Source: Allobosea sp. UNC402CLCol (GTDB taxonomy: Bacteria > Pseudomonadota > Alphaproteobacteria > Rhizobiales > Beijerinckiaceae). Taken from it: a stretch of 64,000 nucleotides of DNA. Shown one piece after another: positions 33,375-41,262 of this stretch. The translations under genes and the position numbers were made by a program. The stretch covers positions 186,001 to 250,000 of the forward strand of contig NZ_JQJJ01000008.1 of NCBI RefSeq assembly GCF_000745475.1, in the 5' to 3' direction. The notes beneath the pieces were generated by a model, which saw only the letters and a list, made by a program, of their open reading frames with translations, searched no databases and had not been told where the DNA came from. Within the stretch, counting starts at the first letter, position 1, and every line of letters begins with the position of its first letter.

Positions 33375-34886
33375 TCAAAGCGGTAGGTGCGGCTGCATCC
33401 GGCTTTGAACGCTGCCCTCAAGCTCCCCTGCCGCTGGCGCTGCTAGCTGATCTGATGAAACTGGCAACAGCTTCCGGATGGCCTCCGGCATCACCACCGC
33501 CTTTACACACGCGACCTTCGCCTGCTCCAGCTCCCCACGGAAGTACGTGCTCAGCGTCACGTCACTCTTCGGCTGCTCATGCCCGACAACCTGCCGGATA
33601 ACATGAAGCGGCTGAGCGGCCTTCACCGCCTCCGACACGAACCAGCGGCGGAACGAGTGGAAGTTGACGCGGGACACCTTCTTCCCCTCCGGCTTGTCAT
33701 CCACCTTCCGATCATGCCGGAACTTGTAGAACCGGGCGCTCATGACAGGAGCCCGCTTACCGAACTTGTCGGGCTCGCCAGCCTCCGGGAAGAGCCAGTC
33801 CGTTGAGGGCTTGTCGGTGCAGCGTCGCTTTACCAGCTCGGAGAGATCGGGGTGGATGGGGACCTTCCGCTTGGCCGCTTTCGTTTTCGTCCCGCGAACA
33901 TCAAAGACGCCTCCGGCACACTGGCCGACCGTCAGACTGCACGCCTCCTCGATCCGCACTCCGGAGAGCGCCGCGAGGTGCATGAGGTCCCGAAGGGCGA
34001 TATCCTCGACATCCGTGAAGAGTGTTTCCAGTTCCTTCGTCGTGAACGGTCTGAGGTCCTCATCGGCCTGATCGTCGCCAGATGACAACGCAACCGCCTT
34101 CTTCACCTTGGCGGCAGCCTGCCCCTTCCACGGATTGAAGGACTCCGGAACGCATCCGCGCAACCCCAGCCAAACCCAATAGGTCGAGAACGCCGCGCAC
34201 ACGTCCCGGATGCGGGCCGCTGACAGGCCGTCCTTGTGTAGCGAGCTAACGTATTCGCCAGCGACCTTCCGGGTGACCGCTTCGACGGTGACCACATGCC
34301 CGCCCTTCGCTAGCCAATCCTCAAAGGCAGAAACGATGCCTTGATATTCGAGCTTCGTGCGCTCGGCCCTCACTGTCCCGCGCTTGCCGGGCTCCGCGAG
34401 CCAAGTCTCCATGTAGTGCTTCAGCGGCGTTGAGCGCCCGAGCGCCAAGTCGGCGAATGCAGCGCCCCGCTTCTCACCCTCATCTTCAGCTATCGCTTCG
34501 CTGCGGGCCTGTACGGTGTCGATCAGAAGCCCTTCGGCGGCCTCGGCTTCCACGACAACGTATTTCCCCCGAGCTGGGTCCCACACCTCATGCGGTTGAA
34601 AGACCGTCCCGACACCTGACCTCACCTCATGCAGACGTTCCCGAAGCTCCATGGCCTCGGCCGTCCTTGGGTCCGTGCTGGGGTGTCCCCGGCGGGCTGC
34701 GTCGATCTTCGCATGAAGCTCTAGGAGCGCCTTGGGGAGGCGGGCTTGGGCAAGGTGCTTGTCCCTCGTTCCCAGCCCCTTCTTGAGCCTCTTGCTGCCA
34801 ACCACCGCACGATCCGCAGCTGGAACATCCACGACCGCAGAGAAGCCCTTCCGGCGCTGCTCAAGGTATCCCGCGATCTTCGCCAC
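33375..34886 (-). CDS. Tyrosine recombinase (phage-type integrase)
   Basis: From a GTG at 34886 (VAKIAGYLEQRRKGFSAVVDV) the protein has 503 residues. The frame is open a little further upstream through the arm repeats. The SAM-like core-binding domain spans about 150-270. The catalytic domain has Arg in SGVRIEEAC, Lys in TKTKAAKRKVPI, HxxR in NFHSFRRWF, the second His in VVGHEQ and the nucleophile in STYFRG. It faces the attR core 90 bases away and its promoter overlaps the right arm sites, implying autoregulation. It integrates and probably excises the island at rpsD. Confidence 0.92.
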   Translation of the reverse strand: MAKIAGYLEQRRKGFSAVVDVPAADRAVVGSKRLKKGLGTRDKHLAQARLPKALLELHAKIDAARRGHPSTDPRTAEAMELRERLHEVRSGVGTVFQPHEVWDPARGKYVVVEAEAAEGLLIDTVQARSEAIAEDEGEKRGAAFADLALGRSTPLKHYMETWLAEPGKRGTVRAERTKLEYQGIVSAFEDWLAKGGHVVTVEAVTRKVAGEYVSSLHKDGLSAARIRDVCAAFSTYWVWLGLRGCVPESFNPWKGQAAAKVKKAVALSSGDDQADEDLRPFTTKELETLFTDVEDIALRDLMHLAALSGVRIEEACSLTVGQCAGGVFDVRGTKTKAAKRKVPIHPDLSELVKRRCTDKPSTDWLFPEAGEPDKFGKRAPVMSARFYKFRHDRKVDDKPEGKKVSRVNFHSFRRWFVSEAVKAAQPLHVIRQVVGHEQPKSDVTLSTYFRGELEQAKVACVKAVVMPEAIRKLLPVSSDQLAAPAAGELEGSVQSRMQPHLPL

Positions 34887-34920
34887 CCCACACGCTCCCC
34901 CACACGTTTCACCCCACACG
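34886..34920 (+). repeat. Right arm-type integrase site cluster
   Basis: CCCCACACG occurs at 34886, 34898 and 34912, in the same orientation as the left-end copies. It overlaps the integrase start region. Confidence 0.65.
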
Positions 34921-34974
34921 CTTAGCTAAAAGCCATTATGTGTCAATATGTTCAGAGGGATGGGCACAGCCAAA

Positions 34975-34991
34975 ATCGAGTTCTACTCGCG
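34975..34991 (+). repeat. attR core carrying the original rpsD 3' end
   Basis: The 17-bp ATCGAGTTCTACTCGCG is followed by CTGA. In the rpsD frame it reads Ile-Glu-Phe-Tyr-Ser-Arg-stop, the authentic end of S4 displaced by the island. Confidence 0.9.
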
Positions 34992-35037
34992 CTGATGCGG
35001 TTACGGCGGCTTCCAGCCGCCATCGTCATCGAACACA

Positions 35038-35067
35038 GGGGACGGCATCTTTGCCGTCCCCTTTTTT
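35038..35067 (+). terminator. Displaced ancestral rpsD terminator
   Basis: GGGGACGGCA, TCTT and TGCCGTCCCC form a 10-bp perfect stem followed by TTTTTT. It lies 46 bases after the relic rpsD stop codon, as expected for the original gene end. Confidence 0.85.
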
Positions 35068-35162
35068 ATGCCCGTCCTGGCAGTGAACAGCGTCTTTGCC
35101 ACCGTAGCCGCCATGGCGGCGGCGAACCCATTCCCGTCACAATCCTGCGGGAGCTTCTGGGC

Positions 35163-35648
35163 ATGACGATATTGCACAGCGCCGAACTCTCCATTTTCGC
35201 CGACTATTTCCAATTCTATCTGCAGGACGAAGGCGTCCACGAGGACTGGGGTGCCTTCTGGACGGACGAGACGCTGGAGCGGATGCTCGCCGTGGGTGAC
35301 TGCAGCATCGGCATCGCGACAGTGCGGAACATGTCCGTCCCGGTCGCCATTGCCGTGCACGACGATGCGCCCGAAGCGGATTTCCACGAATGGGAGCTCG
35401 TCAACGAGTGCTCCTTCCGTGTGCGCACGGGCCGGGTCATGGTGCTCGGCTGCACGGAAGGCACGCCGCAGGAGCGCGCGCGCTTCTCTCTGCCGCCCGG
35501 CAGCTATCGGGTGCGCGTTTCCTATGTCGGGCTCGACACCCTGAGCGATGACGCCCTGGATGGTGATGATTTCTACCGGCTGCAGATCTGGCCTGCCCCA
35601 CCGGCGCCGACCCTGACCCTGAAGACGCGCAGGGCAACGGCGGGCTGA
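35163..35648 (+). CDS. Hypothetical beta-rich protein
   Basis: The 161-residue product starts MTILHSAELSIFADYFQFYLQDEG. The frame is open further left to 34938, but that part is attR and the rpsD terminator, so the internal ATG is chosen. It is an acidic, mainly beta protein with strands SIGIATVRNMSVPVAIAVH, SFRVRTGRVMVLG and GSYRVRVSYVGLD. The pattern is reminiscent of ComJ-like small beta-sandwich proteins, a weak resemblance. No signal peptide. Function unknown. Confidence 0.6.
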   Translation: MTILHSAELSIFADYFQFYLQDEGVHEDWGAFWTDETLERMLAVGDCSIGIATVRNMSVPVAIAVHDDAPEADFHEWELVNECSFRVRTGRVMVLGCTEGTPQERARFSLPPGSYRVRVSYVGLDTLSDDALDGDDFYRLQIWPAPPAPTLTLKTRRATAG

Positions 35649-35685
35649 ACCGGCTGCTCCCCTGGCGCCAGACTGAGAGCCCGCC

Positions 35686-35961
35686 GTGCCGCGACCTTCG
35701 CCCCTTTTCCGCTTGGCCGCGATCATGCTGCCCCTTGCCGTGCAGCTCGCCGCCAGCGTCTCGACGCCGGCCATGGCCGAGGTGCGCTTCGGCCGCAACG
35801 TTCGCGTCGGCGGCCATGATTTCTCGAACCAGAGCTTCAATCGCCATCGGCGCGCGGTAATTCACATCTATGACCGCACGCCCAACCGTCCCGGCTGCGT
35901 CTGGCGCTCCGACGGACGCGGCGGAAAGGTCAAAATCTGCCACCTGCGTCGCATCCGCTGA
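35686..35961 (+). CDS. Small basic secreted protein
   Basis: The 91-residue protein starts at GTG and carries a signal peptide of about 31 residues (LFRLAAIMLPLAVQLAASVSTPAMA). The mature part is basic and Arg/His-rich (RFGRNVRVGG, NRHRRAVIHIY) with two Cys (GCVWRSD, KICHLRRIR) that could form a disulfide. Probably periplasmic. Unknown function; a strong terminator follows. Confidence 0.65.
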   Translation: MPRPSPLFRLAAIMLPLAVQLAASVSTPAMAEVRFGRNVRVGGHDFSNQSFNRHRRAVIHIYDRTPNRPGCVWRSDGRGGKVKICHLRRIR

Positions 35962-35970
35962 GCGCGCCGC

Positions 35971-36009
35971 AAAGAAAAGGGGCGGCCCGGAGGCCGCCCC
36001 TTTTCTTTG
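35971..36009. terminator. Bidirectional terminator
   Basis: AAAGAAAAGGGGCGGCC and its complement form a 17-bp stem with A and T runs at both ends. It serves the 35686 gene and the convergent 36040 gene. Confidence 0.85.
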
Positions 36010-36039
36010 CCCCTTCAGGAAGCAGGTCGCGCGCCGGCT

Positions 36040-36192
36040 CTACAGATGCGAGCCGACCTCGTCGCGGAAATAATAGCAGCCGAGACTCAGGCAGCCGATC
36101 AGGATCGACAGCGCATAAGGTCCGAACAGACACATAACGAAGACGGAGCCGATAAAGGCTCGCATTCCCCATGTCAGCCAGGTTCCATTCAT
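36040..36192 (-). CDS. 50-residue membrane protein
   Basis: The product MNGTWLTWGMRAFIGSVF... has two hydrophobic segments (about 8-27 and 28-41) and a polar tail FRDEVGSHL. It begins at an ATG with a GGGTGAG site upstream and ends just before the bidirectional terminator. It is likely a small inner-membrane peptide; unknown function. Confidence 0.5.
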   Translation of the reverse strand: MNGTWLTWGMRAFIGSVFVMCLFGPYALSILIGCLSLGCYYFRDEVGSHL

Positions 36193-36396
36193 GGCTCACC
36201 CTCGCATCGCATTGACTGACAAAGCGTAAACGGAAAGCCGTGAATCCAACTTGAACAGATATGGTGAATCACGAAATCGTCCTTTTCCTCTCGTACGTTA
36301 GCAAGTCGGGCGAAAGCAAGGCGTAAAGCGGCCGGGGCAGTTTCCCTCCACGGTTGGATGCCCTAGCGTCGCCCGGCCTACAGCCAGGGGATCGCC

Positions 36397-36639
36397 ATGA
36401 TTCGCATTGTTTTGACCGCTCTCGCGCTGACCTGCGCGTCGAGCTTCGCCCACGCCCAGAGCTGCACCGTCCAGGCGACGGACAAGAAGCTCGCCGGCGC
36501 CGCCAAGACCAGCTTCCTGACAAAGTGCGAGAAGGATGCCGGCGCCTCCTGCGACAAGCAGGCCGCCGACAAGAAGCTTGCTGGCGCCGCCAAGGCGAGC
36601 TTCACCAAGAAATGCGTCTCGGACGCCACCAGCGGCTGA
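36397..36639 (+). CDS. Secreted protein with two PsiF-like repeats
   Basis: The 80-residue protein has a signal peptide (residues 1-21, ending AHA-Q). The mature part is two copies of a D-KKLAGAAK-SF-KC unit (about 29-45 and 57-73), each preceded by a Cys. This is the pattern of the PsiF repeat, named after the phosphate-starvation-inducible PsiF of E. coli, whose role is unknown. A single-repeat relative is encoded at 63321. Confidence 0.75.
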   Translation: MIRIVLTALALTCASSFAHAQSCTVQATDKKLAGAAKTSFLTKCEKDAGASCDKQAADKKLAGAAKASFTKKCVSDATSG

Positions 36640-36702
36640 GAGGTCGCCGCGCCCGGCCACCGCACGGCATCGCCATGCGACCGCCGGGACGGTGCCGACC
36701 GC

Positions 36703-37476
36703 TCAGTCGGCGGTGCTGCTCTCCCAGGTCGCGTGGCTCACCGCCGGCAGGCGCCCGAGCTTGTCGACGACATGGTCGAGTTCCTTGCGGTCGATTGCCG
36801 TGCTGATGAGCTTGGCGACAATCTCGACGGTGTCTTCGCCGCGCTCGATCGTCGTGATGTCGCTGAGCGGATACTGCGCCGCCTCGAGATATTCGACGAG
36901 CGTGTCGCGAATATCGGCGAGCGCCTCGGCCCGCGTGGTGACGACGACCTCGTAGGTCGCTTCGAGCGCCCGCTCGTCGAGCGGAATGCGGTTGATCGCG
37001 TTGACGAGCGGCCGCAGCAACGTGTTGCCGAAGATGACGAAGGTCGCGACGAGCGCCGCTTCGGCGATCATGTCCGCACCGGCGCAGGCGCCCACCGCGG
37101 CGGAACCCCAGAGGGTGGCGGCCGTGTTGAGGCCGCGCACGTTCATGCCCTCCTTCATGATCACGCCGGCGCCCAGGAAGCCGATGCCCGAGACGACATA
37201 GGCGATCACCCGGATCGCGCCGGCCGTGCCCTCCAGGCGCATGGCGAGATCGACGAAGGCGGCGGCGCCCAGCGCGACGAGGACGGTAGTGCGCAATCCC
37301 GCCGTGCGCTGCCGGTACTGGCGCTCGGCGCCGATCAGCATGCCCAGCACGAACGCCGCGCTCAGGCTGACGACCGTGTCGAGGAAAGGCAGAAGCTCGA
37401 AGGTCTGGATGAAGCGGATGGCCGCTGGCTCGCGTGGCGGGCAGCGGTGCTTGACATGAAGAATAGCCCCCGGCAA
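36703..37476 (-). CDS. MgtC/SapB family inner-membrane protein
   Basis: The 257-residue reading has four or five membrane helices in the first 150 residues, with the MgtC landmarks VLGMLIGAERQYRQRTAGLRT, SGIGFLGAGVIMKEG and NVRGLNTAATLWGSAAVG. A soluble C-terminal domain of about 90 residues (ACT-like in relatives) follows. MgtC proteins modulate F-ATPase and support growth at low Mg2+ or in hosts. The start is uncertain: only a TTG at 37476 is available, inside a strong hairpin, and the first 20 residues look atypical. Confidence 0.88.
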   Translation of the reverse strand: MPGAILHVKHRCPPREPAAIRFIQTFELLPFLDTVVSLSAAFVLGMLIGAERQYRQRTAGLRTTVLVALGAAAFVDLAMRLEGTAGAIRVIAYVVSGIGFLGAGVIMKEGMNVRGLNTAATLWGSAAVGACAGADMIAEAALVATFVIFGNTLLRPLVNAINRIPLDERALEATYEVVVTTRAEALADIRDTLVEYLEAAQYPLSDITTIERGEDTVEIVAKLISTAIDRKELDHVVDKLGRLPAVSHATWESSTAD

Positions 37477-37488
37477 GCCGCCGGGGGC
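37466..37488 (-). terminator. GCCCCCGG/CCGGGGGC hairpin at the mgtC-like start
   Basis: An 8-bp GC stem with a 7-base loop lies downstream of the Spy-like gene and overlaps the only start codon available to the MgtC-like gene. It may be a terminator or a leader hairpin occluding translation. Confidence 0.5.
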
Positions 37489-37544
37489 GCGTCGTCGTCA
37501 GAGGTTGTCAGCGCGCCGGGCCGGATAGCCGGCGGGTGCCGAAT

Positions 37545-38156
37545 TCACTCGTCGTCCTGGCCGTCGTCGCGATCGCGGTTGTCCTGCCAGCGGCGCGGCC
37601 CATGATCGCCGCCGTCGCGCCGCCCCCGCCATTCGCGCATTTCGCGGAAGCGCTCGCGGCCCTCGGACATAGCCTGGCGGACCGAACGGCGCAGCACGGT
37701 CTTCTGCTCGTCGCTGAGCGTCGCCCAGAGCGGCCTCACCGTATCGGCCAGTTCCTTCGATGCGGCGGCGCGCTCGCCCAGGCGCTTGGCGCGCGCATCG
37801 ATCCGCTCCATCAGATCGGCGCTGCGCAGCCGGTCACGCTCCTCGCGCATCGCAGTCCAACGCTCGCGCCCCTGCTCGGCGCGCTGCCTGATGAGAGCCT
37901 CGACCTTGTCGAAGAGCGGCACCTGCTCGGGCTTCAGCTTGAGATCCTCGCGCACCTTGGCGAAGCGCTGGTCCATCCGGACCTTGGCCTGCTCGGCGCG
38001 GCGCTGGCGCATCTCGTCGCGCCGCTGGTCGCGCGTCTCCGCGCTCTGCTGCTTCTGGTCGCCGCCGGCCGGCGGCACGGGCTGCGGCTGCGCCAGGGCG
38101 AAGGTGCTGGCAAGCGCGGCGATCGACGATGCGGCGATGAGGACGATGGGTTTCAT
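37545..38156 (-). CDS. Spy/CpxP-like periplasmic protein
   Basis: The 203-residue protein has a signal peptide (residues 1-23, ending TFALA). The mature region is helical and extremely charged, with LKLKPEQVPLFDKVEALI and a late LWATLSDEQKTVL, both matching the LTxxQ motif of Spy/CpxP periplasmic proteins. The C-terminus is an Arg/Asp/Gly-rich tail. Relatives act as ATP-independent chaperones or envelope-stress and metal sensors. It precedes the MgtC-like gene on the same strand, so the two may share an envelope-stress transcript. Confidence 0.8.
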   Translation of the reverse strand: MKPIVLIAASSIAALASTFALAQPQPVPPAGGDQKQQSAETRDQRRDEMRQRRAEQAKVRMDQRFAKVREDLKLKPEQVPLFDKVEALIRQRAEQGRERWTAMREERDRLRSADLMERIDARAKRLGERAAASKELADTVRPLWATLSDEQKTVLRRSVRQAMSEGRERFREMREWRGRRDGGDHGPRRWQDNRDRDDGQDDE

Positions 38157-38324
38157 GAAGCTCTCCTCGAACAGTCCTGTAACGTGTCGCTCAGCGGGTC
38201 TCGAAGCCGATTGGCGATGTCACCACGGTGGCTGTCGGTGGGTGAACCGGCGATGGCCCGCGGATGAAAAGATCGTAATGTGACGTCAACGCGTTCAACG
38301 CGATTCAGTTCGGTGCCGACCTCC

Positions 38325-39323
38325 ATGCGCAACCTGATCACCGATGTCCGGGGCGTTCTCATTGGCCACGCGCATGACGCGGCGGCGGCGACGGGCGTGA
38401 CCGCGGCGCTGTTCGAACGCCCCACCGTCGCCTCCATGGCCGTGCTCGGCGGCGCCCCCGGCACGCGCGACACTGCCTTGCTCGAGCCGGAAATGACCGT
38501 CGAGCATGTCGACGCTCTCGTCCTCTCCGGCGGCTCCGCCTGGGGTCTGGGCGCGGCCGACGGCGTGATGAGCTGGCTTGCGGGTCACGGACGCGGTTTT
38601 CCGGCCGGTGGTTTCCGCATCCCGATCGTGCCGCAGGCGATCCTGTTCGACCTCGCCAATGGCGGCGACAAGCCCTGGGCCCGCGGTGACGGGGAAACGC
38701 CCTATCGCCGCCTCGGCATGGAGGCGGCGGCAGCCGCCGGCACCCATTTCGCGCTCGGCACGGCCGGTGCCGGCTTCGGTGCCACCACCGTCAACCTGAA
38801 AGGCGGCCTCGGCTCGGCCAGCGCACGCGCGGCGACCGGCCAGATCGTCGGCGCCCTCGTCGCCGTCAACGCGGTCGGCAGCGCCACCATCGGCGGCGGC
38901 CCGCATTTCTGGGCCGCTCCCTATGAGCACAGCGCCGAGTTCGGCGGCCTCGGCTGGCCGGCCGCGATCACGCCCGCAGAGACGGCCCTGCGCTTCAAGG
39001 GCGGCACCGGCCAGAACACCACGATCGCGCTGGTCGCGACCGACGCCGTCCTCACCAAGGCGCAGGCGAAGCGCATGGCGCTCGCCGCCCATGACGGACT
39101 GGCGCGGTCGCTGCGCCCGGCCCATGCGCCGCTCGACGGCGACATCGTCTTCGCCGCGGCAACCGGCCATAGCGGAGCCCCTTCCGACGCCTTCGCACTG
39201 ACCGAGCTCTGCGCCACCGCCGCCGATGTGCTGGCAAGGGCCGTGGCGCGCGGCGTCCATGCCGCGACGGCGCTGCCGTTTCCCGGCGCGCAACCGGCCT
39301 GGCACGACCGCTTCGGGGGCTGA
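38325..39323 (+). CDS. P1 family peptidase (DmpA/aminopeptidase-like, Ntn hydrolase)
   Basis: From the ATG starting MRNLITDVRGVLIGHAHD the protein has 332 residues. It shows the S58 family blocks: LSGGSAWGLGAADGVMSWL, IPIVPQAILFDL and GTAGAGFGATTVNLKGGLGSAS. An ALVAVNAVGSATI segment supplies the self-cleavage Gly-Ser site that makes the N-terminal nucleophile. Such enzymes release D- or L-amino acids or beta-peptides from amides. Earlier in-frame starts add a non-conserved head. No signal peptide; probably cytoplasmic. Confidence 0.9.
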   Translation: MRNLITDVRGVLIGHAHDAAAATGVTAALFERPTVASMAVLGGAPGTRDTALLEPEMTVEHVDALVLSGGSAWGLGAADGVMSWLAGHGRGFPAGGFRIPIVPQAILFDLANGGDKPWARGDGETPYRRLGMEAAAAAGTHFALGTAGAGFGATTVNLKGGLGSASARAATGQIVGALVAVNAVGSATIGGGPHFWAAPYEHSAEFGGLGWPAAITPAETALRFKGGTGQNTTIALVATDAVLTKAQAKRMALAAHDGLARSLRPAHAPLDGDIVFAAATGHSGAPSDAFALTELCATAADVLARAVARGVHAATALPFPGAQPAWHDRFGG

Positions 39324-39446
39324 CCGACGCAACCGAGGCGGGCATACCGTAAAGTAATCATTTCAAATTTACGAATTCGCAAGGCAAACCCTGCAACCTG
39401 AGCGATAGCTTTGGGCCTGCAAGGCCGCGAGGCCGGGGGGTGCAGG

Positions 39447-39761
39447 ATGCGTGAGATCGGCTTTGGCCTGGCCTTCGGCATCGTCATGGCGCTGGGCGCC
39501 TTCCTGATCGCGGCCTGGCCCGCCCAGGGACGCCCCGTCGCGGCCTTCTTTCCGGCGGGCAGTTCGGCCCGCGCGATGTCGGCCGCCATAGCCGAAGCCG
39601 GCGGCAGCCTGATCGAGATCAACGCGGGATCCGCCGTCACCATCACGCTGGGCGAAGACGACGGCTATGTCACGGCGCTCTATCGCGCCGGCGCCTGGCT
39701 CGTGATCGATGCCAGCCTCGCCCGGCTTTGCGTGGGCTATGCGAAAGGGAGCGGCCAATGA
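39447..39761 (+). CDS. Small membrane-anchored protein coupled to the chemoreceptor gene
   Basis: The 104-residue protein has one N-terminal hydrophobic helix ([23 protein letters not shown]). A periplasmic-like domain follows with [21 protein letters not shown], and it ends [17 protein letters not shown]. Its TGA overlaps the ATG of the chemoreceptor gene (ATGA), so the two are translationally coupled and may function together, for example as a signal input partner. Domain not recognised. Confidence 0.7.
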   Translation: MREIGFGLAFGIVMALGAFLIAAWPAQGRPVAAFFPAGSSARAMSAAIAEAGGSLIEINAGSAVTITLGEDDGYVTALYRAGAWLVIDASLARLCVGYAKGSGQ

Positions 39762-41218
39762 ACGACATCGCGCGGTTCCGTGCGCAGTTCGCCCGCCTGC
39801 TGCTCATCATTCTCTGGATCAATGCCGGTCTGCTGTCGCTGGCGCCCGGCGCCCAGCTCCTGCTCGGCCAGCAGACGCTCATTCTGGCGGGAATCGGCCT
39901 GGCGGCGCTCGGCACGCTGGCGCTGTATCTCTACCGCATCGACTGGCCCGCGCGGCAGATCACCAGCATGGCGACGCTCGGCCAGGTCATGCTGCTGGTC
40001 TACGCCTTCGCCGGACATCCCTATCAATCCGACATGCACATGTATTTCTTCGCCATGCTGGCCGTCCTGGCCGGCTGGCTCGACTGGCGCATTTTCCTGC
40101 CGGCCACCGTCGCGATCGCGGCCCATCATCTTGCCCTCAGCCTTCTGCAGCCTGCCGGCGTGTTTGCGAATGGCGGCGACACCGGCCGGGTCCTGCTTCA
40201 TGGCGCGATCGTCTCCGTGCAGGCGGCCGCGCTGAGCTTGCTGGTCTGGGCTCTGCGGCAAGCGCTTGAGACGTCCGAAACGGAGCGCCGGCAGGCCGAC
40301 GCCGCGCGCGAGATCGCCGACGAGGCGCGCCGCCATGTCGCCGAGACGACCGCGAAGGCCGCCAGCGAGCGCCAGCGGATCCTGAACGTCGTCGCGAATG
40401 ATTTCGAGAATGCCATCGCCGGAATCGCCCGTGACGTGATCGCCTCCGTGCAATCGCTGCGCGCCGCATCGCAGCAGATGAAGCATGGTGCCGTCGAAGT
40501 GCTGCAGCGCTCGACAGCCGCGTCGCGATCCTCGCGCCAGACCTCGGCCAATGTGGTGGCGGTAACGCAGGTCACTTCGGAGCTCGCCCAATCCTTCGCC
40601 GAGGTCGACCGGCAGGTGGCCGAGACCGCGCGCATCGTCGGGGCCGCGACCCTGCAGGCTGGCAACGTCCTCCACACCGTCGGCGACCTCTCGCGCAAGG
40701 CCGACGAGATCGGCAACATCGCCGGCGTGATCTCGACGATCGCCAAGCACACCAACCTGCTCGCCCTGAATGCCTCGATCGAGGCGGCGCGGCTCGGCCG
40801 CTCCGGCGGCGGCTTCACCATCGTGGCGCAGGAGATCAAGTCCCTGGCGACGCAGACCTGGCGGGCCACCGAGGAGATCCAGGGGCAGATCGAAGCGATC
40901 CACCAATCCGGCTCGGAAGCCATCGCCGCGATCGACGCGATGAACCTGACGATCGGCTCGCTCAACCAGATTTCCGGGGCGGTCGCCATCGTCGTCGAGC
41001 AGCAGAACGTGGCGACGGCCGGCATCGCCGAGAATATCCGCCAGGCCGCTGACGAAACCGTCACCGCCGCGGGCCATATCGACATCGTCAGCCGCGTCGC
41101 GGCCGAGACGGACGAGGCGGCCAGCCACATCGCCCTGTCGGCCGATGAACTCTCTCTGCAATCCTCGCATCTCGATGCCGAGGTGGCGCAGTTCCTCGGG
41201 CGCGTGCGCGCCGCCTGA
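39758..41218 (+). CDS. Methyl-accepting chemotaxis-type receptor with multi-pass membrane sensor
   Basis: From the ATG at 39758 the receptor has 486 residues. The first 170 contain about six hydrophobic helices rather than the usual two flanking a periplasmic domain, and no HAMP domain is evident. A coiled linker (about 175-220) leads to the cytoplasmic signalling domain. Its hairpin tip reads [28 protein letters not shown], followed by [15 protein letters not shown], the CheA/CheW-binding region. It probably senses a membrane-derived or intramembrane signal. The preceding small membrane protein overlaps it by 4 bases. Confidence 0.9.
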   Translation: MNDIARFRAQFARLLLIILWINAGLLSLAPGAQLLLGQQTLILAGIGLAALGTLALYLYRIDWPARQITSMATLGQVMLLVYAFAGHPYQSDMHMYFFAMLAVLAGWLDWRIFLPATVAIAAHHLALSLLQPAGVFANGGDTGRVLLHGAIVSVQAAALSLLVWALRQALETSETERRQADAAREIADEARRHVAETTAKAASERQRILNVVANDFENAIAGIARDVIASVQSLRAASQQMKHGAVEVLQRSTAASRSSRQTSANVVAVTQVTSELAQSFAEVDRQVAETARIVGAATLQAGNVLHTVGDLSRKADEIGNIAGVISTIAKHTNLLALNASIEAARLGRSGGGFTIVAQEIKSLATQTWRATEEIQGQIEAIHQSGSEAIAAIDAMNLTIGSLNQISGAVAIVVEQQNVATAGIAENIRQAADETVTAAGHIDIVSRVAAETDEAASHIALSADELSLQSSHLDAEVAQFLGRVRAA

Positions 41219-41262
41219 GCCACGTGGTTTCGTGCCGGGCGCGAATGCGTTATGGCAGCGCC

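Larger units (their letters stand above)
17490..34991. mobile_element. 17.5-kb integrative phage-satellite-like or reduced-prophage island in rpsD
   Basis: The boundaries are 17-bp direct repeats of ATCGAGTTCTACTCGCG. A tyrosine integrase reads inward from the right end, and CCCCACACG arm-type repeats lie inside both ends. The gene style is unlike the flanks: small overlapping orfs on the plus strand, phage-like proteins, a serine recombinase, HNH and RNase H genes, and two large podoviral-type internal virion proteins. Patches of lower GC lie at 18540-19560 and 30480-33350. No capsid, portal, terminase, tail tube, polymerase or lysis gene was recognised. The content fits a helper-dependent satellite or a deleted T7-like prophage. 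Confidence 0.85.

Noticed and set aside
17490..34991. A complete inducible T7-like prophage
   Set aside because: No RNA or DNA polymerase, helicase, portal, capsid, tail tube, terminase, holin or endolysin gene could be found in either strand.
34938..35162. N-terminal extension of the 35163 gene across attR
   Set aside because: This part runs through the att core and the old rpsD terminator hairpin, so it cannot be ancestral coding sequence of that gene.
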